Shown piece after piece: positions 1 through 5,491 of a DNA stretch of 10,758 bases. A program made the translations under genes and the position numbers. Under the pieces are notes generated by a model. That model searched no databases. It saw only the letters and a program-made list of their open reading frames with translations, and had not been told where the DNA came from. Location of the stretch: the NCBI GenBank assembly GCA_900557175.1, contig USSL01000037.1:1-10758 (forward strand). The letters are read 5' to 3'. How positions within the stretch are numbered: the first letter of the stretch is position 1; every line of letters starts with the position of its first letter. Source of the stretch: an uncultured Eubacteriales bacterium (lineage in GTDB: Bacteria > Bacillota > Clostridia > Lachnospirales > Lachnospiraceae).

Positions 1-154
1 GCTCCCCCCGCTTTGTTTTTGGAAAAATATTTCTTAAATGCCGCTCTGTCACAGAAATCAGCTTTCCAATCAGACGTATCGGATGATACAGCCATGCCGG
101 ATCTCCGAAAATCAAATCAAGTATAAAACCAATCGTTAATTTATAAAATAGCAT
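1..154 (-). CDS. cbiB: Adenosylcobinamide-phosphate synthase CbiB/CobD, N-terminal fragment (cut by window edge)
   Basis: This is the first 51 codons of a gene that runs off the left edge. CbiB is an integral membrane protein that attaches (R)-1-aminopropan-2-ol or its phosphate to adenosylcobyric acid, giving adenosylcobinamide (phosphate). The visible residues contain the family's N-terminal signature: a hydrophobic start (about residues 5-16) followed by FGDPAWLYHPIRLIGKLI (about residues 16-33), which is highly typical of CbiB/CobD. The ATG lies 2 nt after the cbiA stop codon. The ribosome site is weak (AGAGAG about 7 nt upstream, inside the last cbiA codons), so translation probably depends on ribosomes finishing cbiA. 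The family is usually about 310-320 residues, so some five sixths of the protein is outside the window. Identification is confident despite the short length because the motif is so distinctive. Confidence 0.93.
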   Translation of the reverse strand, partial: MLFYKLTIGFILDLIFGDPAWLYHPIRLIGKLISVTERHLRNIFPKTKRGE

Positions 155-156
155 TT

Positions 157-1533
157 TTAATCTCTCTTATTGTATGATATCATAGCATCTCTGAAAAATA
201 AAGCACTTTTCACAAACGAAGGCAGATATAGGTGCGGATATCCGGCATAAAGCCAGCTTTTGCAATGCCCCTCCGACCAGCTTCGTCCATTTTGCTTTGA
301 AAGGCATAAATCATCGCCGGCATGATCAGACATCGAATAATGAAATTCATGTCCGCGCAGTACATCGCCGGCATTTCCCAAAAGACAGTCCGTCTTTAAT
401 GTCATATCCACATAGCCGAAAGGGCCAAGCTTCTTTGTCATGAAAACTCTGCCCGAAATCACTCCCGCCATCGGGTAAGCACTGCCGTCTGATGTCACAA
501 GTGTTTCATGAAGATACATAAAACCGCCGCACTCGGCAATCATCGGCATCTTCTTTTTGGCCGCTGCACAAATTGAAGCCTTTGTTACCTCATTTTCAGA
601 AAGCTGCCCGGCATATATTTCAGGATAACCGCCGCCAAGATAAAGTCCCGATACCCCTTTTGGCACCGGCTCATTGTGAAGGGGCGAAAAAAACACCGGT
701 TCAATGCCAAGCGTCCGTAAAAGTTCCAAATTTTCTTCATAATAAAAACAGAAGGCTGCGTCCTTTGCCACCGCCAGATAAAGCGTCCTATCCCCGGCCT
801 TTGTCTTCGCCGCTCTGTCTTTTGGAACTGGTGCCGCCGAAGCCGCGATGTCCAAAAGAGCGTCGATATCAATTGTTTTTTGTGCCGCCTCACCGAGCAG
901 ACTGATTTTTTGATCAAGATCACCGACTTCCTCCGCCGTCACAAGGCCAAGATGGCGGCTTTCCAAAACAGCGTCCGCCTGACGTTCAAGACAGCCAAGC
1001 ACCTTGACGCCCGTCATTGTCTCAATCGTCTCTTTCATATAGGCAGCCATGCCCGGCCCGACCTGATTTAAGATGACGCCCTGAATCAGCGCACCGCCCT
1101 CTTTTCCGCACAGGCTTTCTGCAAATGTCTTATAACCTGAAATCAGCGCAGCTAAAGACAGCGCCATCCCTTTGGCATTGACCGCAAGAATAATTGGCGT
1201 GCCTGTTTTAACCGCAATATCAAAGCTGCTGCCTTCCATGCCTGTACCAACGCCGTCATACAGCCCCATGACACCTTCGATAAGGCCGATGTCGCTGCCC
1301 AAAAGCCGCCGTGCGAGCACTTCTCTAAGCGCTGCCCCGTCAAGAAAGAAAGCATCAAGATTGACTGACGGCCGCCCTGTGATATAGGTATGAAACATCG
1401 GATCAATATAATCGGGGCCGCATTTAAAAGGCGCAGTGACAAGCCCTCTTTTTTTTAATGCCGCAAGCAGCGCGCATGTGATTGTCGTTTTACCGCAGCC
1501 GCTGTTTGTGCCTGCAATCATAAATCTTGACAT
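157..1533 (-). CDS. cbiA: Cobyrinic acid a,c-diamide synthase CbiA
   Basis: CbiA uses ATP and glutamine to amidate the a- and c-carboxylates of cobyrinic acid (its cobalt form in the anaerobic route). At 458 residues it is the usual full length. The N-terminal dethiobiotin-synthetase-like ATPase half carries the P-loop GTNSGCGKTT (residues 8-17), KCGPDYIDP (37-45) and LYDG (91-94). The C-terminal half is a class I-type (triad family) glutamine amidotransferase with GGYPE (301-305), the nucleophile Cys335 in AECGG, GHEFHYS (394-400) and His434 near the C-terminus. His434 sits in GYPHLYLPS, a mild variant of the usual SYLHLH-type motif. The start ATG follows a good AGGAG site 5 nt away and overlaps the end of cbiJ by 16 nt, which suggests translational coupling. 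HbiA-type or hydrogenobyrinate (CobB) activity uses the same fold; CbiA is preferred because of the likely anaerobic pathway. Confidence 0.96.
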   Translation of the reverse strand: MSRFMIAGTNSGCGKTTITCALLAALKKRGLVTAPFKCGPDYIDPMFHTYITGRPSVNLDAFFLDGAALREVLARRLLGSDIGLIEGVMGLYDGVGTGMEGSSFDIAVKTGTPIILAVNAKGMALSLAALISGYKTFAESLCGKEGGALIQGVILNQVGPGMAAYMKETIETMTGVKVLGCLERQADAVLESRHLGLVTAEEVGDLDQKISLLGEAAQKTIDIDALLDIAASAAPVPKDRAAKTKAGDRTLYLAVAKDAAFCFYYEENLELLRTLGIEPVFFSPLHNEPVPKGVSGLYLGGGYPEIYAGQLSENEVTKASICAAAKKKMPMIAECGGFMYLHETLVTSDGSAYPMAGVISGRVFMTKKLGPFGYVDMTLKTDCLLGNAGDVLRGHEFHYSMSDHAGDDLCLSKQNGRSWSEGHCKSWLYAGYPHLYLPSFVKSALFFRDAMISYNKRD

Positions 1534-2324
1534 AGTTTCTCCTTTATCTGTCCAAGTTTCACCTCAAGCGCAGCCGCTGTCTCAACACTTTCCAGCTCAA
1601 TCTCTGCTGCCTCCTTCGGCCGGTCAATAAGTACAACCGGAATGTGAAAAGCTTTGGCACTCTCAATCTTTTCTATAAGACCGCCGCTCATGCCGCTGTC
1701 TTTCGAAACAAGTACCCGGATATCATATGCTTTAATGAGCGCCTCATTATCCGCTTTTGAAAACGGCGGATTTTTTGCAATGACATGGCCGGCGTCAATC
1801 CCTGCCGCCATGCAGCGTGCTTTTGAATCCTCTGTATCTAAAACACGGATATAAACGCGGCTGTTAAAATCCGGCAGCGCCGCCTTATATATTGGCGCTG
1901 TATTTGCCCCCGTCGTCAGCAAAATGTTGCCTTTCATATTTTTGACAATCTCTGCCGCCGCAAAAGCGCTGTCCGCCCGGATGATTTGATCGTAATCATA
2001 GTCAAGCTGCCGCCGCATAAAACGTACATAAATGACGTTAAGACGCGCGCAGGCTGTCTTTAGATTTGCTGTCACATCGACGGCAAAAGGGTGTGTCGCA
2101 TCAACGACAAAACGTATACCATACTTTTTTATAAAACGCTCAAAGGCATCGGCATCCATCCGTCCGGCAAACACATCAGCCCCTGTATGCTCAAGCATCT
2201 CTTTTCCCAAGTCTGTCGCCGTACAGGCTGCCGTCTTTATTTGAAGTGCATCGAGCACCTTCATCGCTTCAAGCCCTTCTGTCGTGCCCGCCGCCAAAAG
2301 ACACATATATTTTGTTTCTTCCAT
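1518..2324 (-). CDS. cbiJ: Precorrin-6A / cobalt-precorrin-6A reductase CbiJ (CobK family)
   Basis: This enzyme uses NADPH (NADH in some CbiJ) to reduce the corrin macrocycle of (cobalt-)precorrin-6A to 6B. The 268-residue protein matches the CobK/CbiJ family from end to end: AAGTTEG near the N-terminus (residues 11-17), DATHPFA (75-81), LLTTGAN (135-141), AKNPPFS (183-189) and VSKDSG (206-211). The PPF where most relatives have GPF is a small departure. The chosen ATG has a GGAGG site 5 nt upstream. An in-frame GTG two codons earlier is part of the ribosome site itself and is unlikely to be used. The gene starts 24 nt downstream of the ATPase stop and its end overlaps cbiA by 16 nt. Confidence 0.93.
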   Translation of the reverse strand: MEETKYMCLLAAGTTEGLEAMKVLDALQIKTAACTATDLGKEMLEHTGADVFAGRMDADAFERFIKKYGIRFVVDATHPFAVDVTANLKTACARLNVIYVRFMRRQLDYDYDQIIRADSAFAAAEIVKNMKGNILLTTGANTAPIYKAALPDFNSRVYIRVLDTEDSKARCMAAGIDAGHVIAKNPPFSKADNEALIKAYDIRVLVSKDSGMSGGLIEKIESAKAFHIPVVLIDRPKEAAEIELESVETAAALEVKLGQIKEKLCQDL

Positions 2325-2329
2325 AAACA

Positions 2330-2334
2330 CCTCC
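2330..2334 (-). promoter_or_regulatory. Ribosome binding site of cbiJ that decides its start
   Basis: GGAGG followed by TGTTT and then ATG. The GTG inside this stretch is in frame with cbiJ and could be mistaken for the start; the spacing supports the ATG at 2324. Confidence 0.8.
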
Positions 2335-2347
2335 GCATACTGCCCGC

Positions 2348-3217
2348 TTACCGTAAAAACTCGTCTCTGTGGCTCTCAAAAAATTCAAACCATGTCCGGA
2401 CATTTTCAAGCTCAGTCCACCGCCGTGTCCGGACCGGGCACACATCCAAATCATAGACAGCTGCGCCGTTCATGGAAAGCATCACCGGCGAATGGGTTGC
2501 AATCATAAACTGACAGCCGAAAAAACGCGCAGATTCTTCAATAAATTGCTTCAGTTTAACCTGAAGTGCCACCGAAAGACTGTTTTCCGGTTCATCAAGC
2601 AAATATAGAGAACGCTCCTTAATATTTTCTGTAAAATAGATATAGGCACTTTCCCCATTGGATTTTTCCGGAAGATTCGCCATCACCGATGTATTTGTGT
2701 ATTTCGATATCGTCATCCGCTTTGCTCTATTGTTCTTTTTTAGTTTTTCAAAATCTGCCATCGACTTCATCTGAAAAGATGTATATTTTTCATCCATATA
2801 TTCTTTAAACACATTTTCCCGGCGTCTGTCAATATTTTCATTGGCTGCCCGGACATCAAGCACATAATCAAAGACATCATCACTTGCAATCATGCGAATT
2901 TCCTCCGGCGCCTCATGGCATGCCTTATCCGGCTCAAAATCACAAAGATTGACAAAATCGTCAAAACAGGCATTTCTGTTAAAAAGTGTGCCCCGATCGG
3001 CCTTAAGCCGCTCGGCAATGATATTTAAAAGTGTTGTCTTTCCTGAGCCGTTGCCTCCGTAAAAAAAAGTGACCGGCGAAAATTCCAGCCGTGAAAGCTG
3101 TTTTTCAGGAAAAATACCGAACGGATAGAGCGAACGGTAGCATGTCATCTTCGCCTTGTCATAGCCGACCATGAACTTGTATTCATCCCTCGGCATCAAA
3201 AATGATTTTATATACAT
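2348..3217 (-). CDS. AAA/ABC-like ATPase of the COG3910 (predicted ATPase) type, role unknown
   Basis: A soluble 289-residue ATPase with no evident transmembrane segment. Visible motifs: Walker A GGNGSGKTT (residues 54-62), an ABC-signature-like SNGES (186-190), Walker B LYLLDEPENSLS (204-215) with catalytic Glu209, and the H-loop ATHSPVML (240-247). The order, the short SxGES signature and the DEPE motif fit the RecF/SMC-like predicted ATPases (COG3910, AAA_21-like) rather than transporter ATPases, which carry LSGGQ. The lysine- and arginine-rich middle (about 130-180) probably inserts between the lobes. The gene overlaps hemL by 10 nt and ends 23 nt before cbiJ, so it is embedded in the operon. 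Its G+C by hand count (2401-3180) is about 43%, falling to about 30% in 2701-2820, against about 54% in a hemB sample (4501-4680), which suggests separate acquisition. The ribosome site is weak (AAGG about 10 nt upstream). The ATPase call is sure; substrate and biological role are not known to me. Confidence 0.9.
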   Translation of the reverse strand: MYIKSFLMPRDEYKFMVGYDKAKMTCYRSLYPFGIFPEKQLSRLEFSPVTFFYGGNGSGKTTLLNIIAERLKADRGTLFNRNACFDDFVNLCDFEPDKACHEAPEEIRMIASDDVFDYVLDVRAANENIDRRRENVFKEYMDEKYTSFQMKSMADFEKLKKNNRAKRMTISKYTNTSVMANLPEKSNGESAYIYFTENIKERSLYLLDEPENSLSVALQVKLKQFIEESARFFGCQFMIATHSPVMLSMNGAAVYDLDVCPVRTRRWTELENVRTWFEFFESHRDEFLR

Positions 3218-4494
3218 TGTGATAACGCCTTATCAATCGCCACCACTGTTTTTTCAACTTCCTTTGCCTTATGCTCAAAGCCGACAAAAAAGGCTTCAAA
3301 CTGAGACGGCGCAATATAAATATTTTCAGCAAGCATCGCTGCAAAATACCGCTTAAACATCTCCAAGTCAGAACTTACAGCGCCCGAAAATGATGTCACC
3401 GGCTGTTTTGTAAAGAAAATTGTCATTAATGAGCCTGCCCGGTTGACTGTCGCCGGCACATTATATTTTTCAATGGCTGCCTTAAAGGCCGTCTCAATAC
3501 GCTCTGCCGCCGCATTGATGGCCGGATAAATCTCATCCTTATGTTCCCGCAAAATTTTTAAAGTCGCAAGACCTGCCGCAACCGCCGCCGGATTTCCCGA
3601 AAGAGTGCCTGCCTGATACACCGGTCCTGTCGGCGATACTTTACGCATAATATCCTTTCGACCGCAGTAAGCTGCCATCGGCATACCGCCGCCGATAATT
3701 TTTCCGAGGGTTGCCATATCCGGCGTCACGCCAAAATACGGCTGGGCGCCGCCGTAGCTTAAACGGAAGCCTGTAATAACCTCGTCAAAAATAAGCAGGG
3801 CGCCGTTTTCCTCCGTGATTTTTCTAAGTCCTTCAAGAAATCCCGGTTTCGGCGGCACAACACCCATATTTGCCGCAACAGGCTCGACAATAAGCGCCGC
3901 AATCTTATCCTTGTAATTATCAAAAAGCAGGCGCACACTGTCCAAATCGTTGTACTGCGCCACAAGCGTCTTTTCCACAAAAGCCGCCGGCACACCGGCA
4001 CTGTCAGGAATTTTCTCTGTGAGAAGACCGGAGCCGCCTTTGACTAAAAGACCGTCGGAATGGCCGTGGTAGCAGCCCTCAAACTTAATAATATAATCCC
4101 GGCCCGTATAGCCTCTTGCCGCGCGGATGGCGCTCATGACAGCCTCCGTACCTGAATTGACAAGACGTACCATCTCCGAACACGGCACGGCTTCATTGAT
4201 CATCTCGGCAATTTCAACCTCTGCCACTGTCGGCGCACCGTAGCTTGTTCCGCGAACAGCCGCATCGCAGACAGCCTTCACAACTTCCTGCCTTGCATGG
4301 CCTAAAATCATCGGCCCCCATGAGCCGATATAGTCAATATATTCATTGCCGTCAATATCATAAATATAGGCCCCTTTGGCATGGTCAATAAATCTCGGCG
4401 TCATTCCGACGGCGCGGTAAGCGCGCACCGGACTATTGACGCCGCCCGGCATAACCTCACAGGCTTCTTTAAAAATCTTTTCACTATTCATCAT
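3208..4494 (-). CDS. hemL: Glutamate-1-semialdehyde 2,1-aminomutase HemL
   Basis: HemL is a PLP enzyme that moves the amino group of glutamate-1-semialdehyde, made by HemA, to give 5-aminolevulinate, the last step of the C5 route. The 428-residue protein is of normal length and belongs to the class III aminotransferase fold. Visible motifs: MPGGVNSPVRA near the N-terminus (residues 15-25), LVNSGTEAVMSAIRAARGYTGR (about 111-132), DEVITGFR (237-244), the PLP-binding Lys265 in TLGKIIGGG, and GTLSGNP (296-302). Nothing essential appears missing. The ATG lies 2 nt after the hemB stop; its AGAGG ribosome site, 7 nt upstream, is made from the last hemB codons. A second ATG follows directly, so the protein may begin one residue later. 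The presence of HemL with HemA shows the C5 rather than the Shemin (HemA-ALAS) route. Confidence 0.97.
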   Translation of the reverse strand: MMNSEKIFKEACEVMPGGVNSPVRAYRAVGMTPRFIDHAKGAYIYDIDGNEYIDYIGSWGPMILGHARQEVVKAVCDAAVRGTSYGAPTVAEVEIAEMINEAVPCSEMVRLVNSGTEAVMSAIRAARGYTGRDYIIKFEGCYHGHSDGLLVKGGSGLLTEKIPDSAGVPAAFVEKTLVAQYNDLDSVRLLFDNYKDKIAALIVEPVAANMGVVPPKPGFLEGLRKITEENGALLIFDEVITGFRLSYGGAQPYFGVTPDMATLGKIIGGGMPMAAYCGRKDIMRKVSPTGPVYQAGTLSGNPAAVAAGLATLKILREHKDEIYPAINAAAERIETAFKAAIEKYNVPATVNRAGSLMTIFFTKQPVTSFSGAVSSDLEMFKRYFAAMLAENIYIAPSQFEAFFVGFEHKAKEVEKTVVAIDKALSQCI

Positions 4495-4496
4495 AC

Positions 4497-5477
4497 TTAC
4501 GCCTCTTTCAACCAGCGCGCCATATCCGGCGCATAATATGTAATAATCATCTTTGCACCGGCACGCTTCATCGCCGTCAGTGCCTCTGTCACAACGCCCC
4601 GCTCATCAATCCAGCCGTTTTTTGCCGCCGCCTTAATCATCGCATACTCGCCGCTGACCTGATATGTACATACCGGCAGTGAAAATGTGTCTGCCACTGT
4701 TTTTAAAATATCAAGATACGGCAGTCCCGGCTTCACCATAAGAATATCCGCGCCCTCGTTAATATCAAGCTCACACTCAATCATGGCATCTTTTTTATTG
4801 CGCCAGTCCATCTGATACGACCGTCTGTCACCAAAGCACGGCGCTGAATCTGCCGCCTCTCTAAACGGCCCGTAAAAAGACGAAGCATATTTGACACTGT
4901 AGGACATAATCAGTGTATCCTGATAGCCTTCCGCATCAAGCACCTCACGCATCTTTCCGATACGCCCGTCCATCATATCTGACGGCGCTACAATATCTGC
5001 ACCGGCTTTGGCACAGGAAAGTGCCGCCTTTGCAAGCAGTGTCAGCGTCTCATCATTTAATATTTTGCCATGGGCATGATCGACAACACCGCAGTGACCG
5101 TGACTTGTATATTCGCATAAACAAATATCCGCAATGCATATCATGTCAGGATAAAGCTTCTTTGTCAGCCGGAGCGCCTTCTGTACAATACCGTTGTCAT
5201 CGTAGGCTCCGGTACCCATCTCATCCTTGTGGTCAGGAATACCAAAGAAAATAATTGCATTGACGCCGCTGTCTGCCACCTCTTTTAAATGCTCCTCAAG
5301 TCTGTCCAGCGAATAATGATAAATTCCCGGCATTGATGCAATTTCTGATTTAACATTTTCACCTTCAACGACAAAAACCGGATAGATCAAATCATCTGCA
5401 TGAATATCTGTCTCATGGACAAGATCTCTCACAGCCTTTGACACACGCAGTCTTCTCGGTCTTCTTACTAAATCCAT
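4497..5477 (-). CDS. hemB: Delta-aminolevulinic acid dehydratase (porphobilinogen synthase) HemB
   Basis: HemB condenses two molecules of 5-aminolevulinate to porphobilinogen. The 326-residue protein is full length. It carries the three zinc-ligand cysteines in the CxCEYTSHGHCG motif (Cys119, Cys121, Cys129), so it is the zinc-dependent type rather than the Asp-rich magnesium type. The two Schiff-base lysines are Lys196 in SYSVKYASSFYGPF and Lys249 in LMVKPGLPYLD. The start at ATG 5477 is fixed by an AGGAGG site 7 nt upstream; a GTG at 5495 is in frame but overlaps the stop of the preceding gene and lies upstream of the ribosome site. The gene begins 14 nt after the fusion gene stop. Confidence 0.97.
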   Translation of the reverse strand: MDLVRRPRRLRVSKAVRDLVHETDIHADDLIYPVFVVEGENVKSEIASMPGIYHYSLDRLEEHLKEVADSGVNAIIFFGIPDHKDEMGTGAYDDNGIVQKALRLTKKLYPDMICIADICLCEYTSHGHCGVVDHAHGKILNDETLTLLAKAALSCAKAGADIVAPSDMMDGRIGKMREVLDAEGYQDTLIMSYSVKYASSFYGPFREAADSAPCFGDRRSYQMDWRNKKDAMIECELDINEGADILMVKPGLPYLDILKTVADTFSLPVCTYQVSGEYAMIKAAAKNGWIDERGVVTEALTAMKRAGAKMIITYYAPDMARWLKEA

Positions 5478-5484
5478 AAAAATT

Positions 5485-5490
5485 CCTCCT
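5485..5490 (-). promoter_or_regulatory. Ribosome binding site of hemB that decides its start
   Basis: A full AGGAGG with 7 nt to the ATG at 5477. It lies downstream of the in-frame GTG at 5495, so that GTG cannot be the start served by this site. Confidence 0.85.
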
Positions 5491-5491
5491 A

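Noticed and set aside
2325..2347. The 23-nt gap before cbiJ as an internal promoter or terminator
   Set aside because: It is too short for a promoter, has no hairpin with a T-run, and is largely the cbiJ ribosome site.
2348..3217. Reading the ATPase as CbiO, the cobalt-transporter ATPase
   Set aside because: There is no LSGGQ signature, the Walker A to Walker B layout and SNGES motif differ from transporters, and no CbiM, CbiN or CbiQ membrane partner is in the window.
3541..3620. Recurrent GCCGCC strings across the window as repeats
   Set aside because: They are in-frame alanine- and glycine-rich codons (GGC, GCG) read on the minus strand, irregular in spacing and without repeat units.
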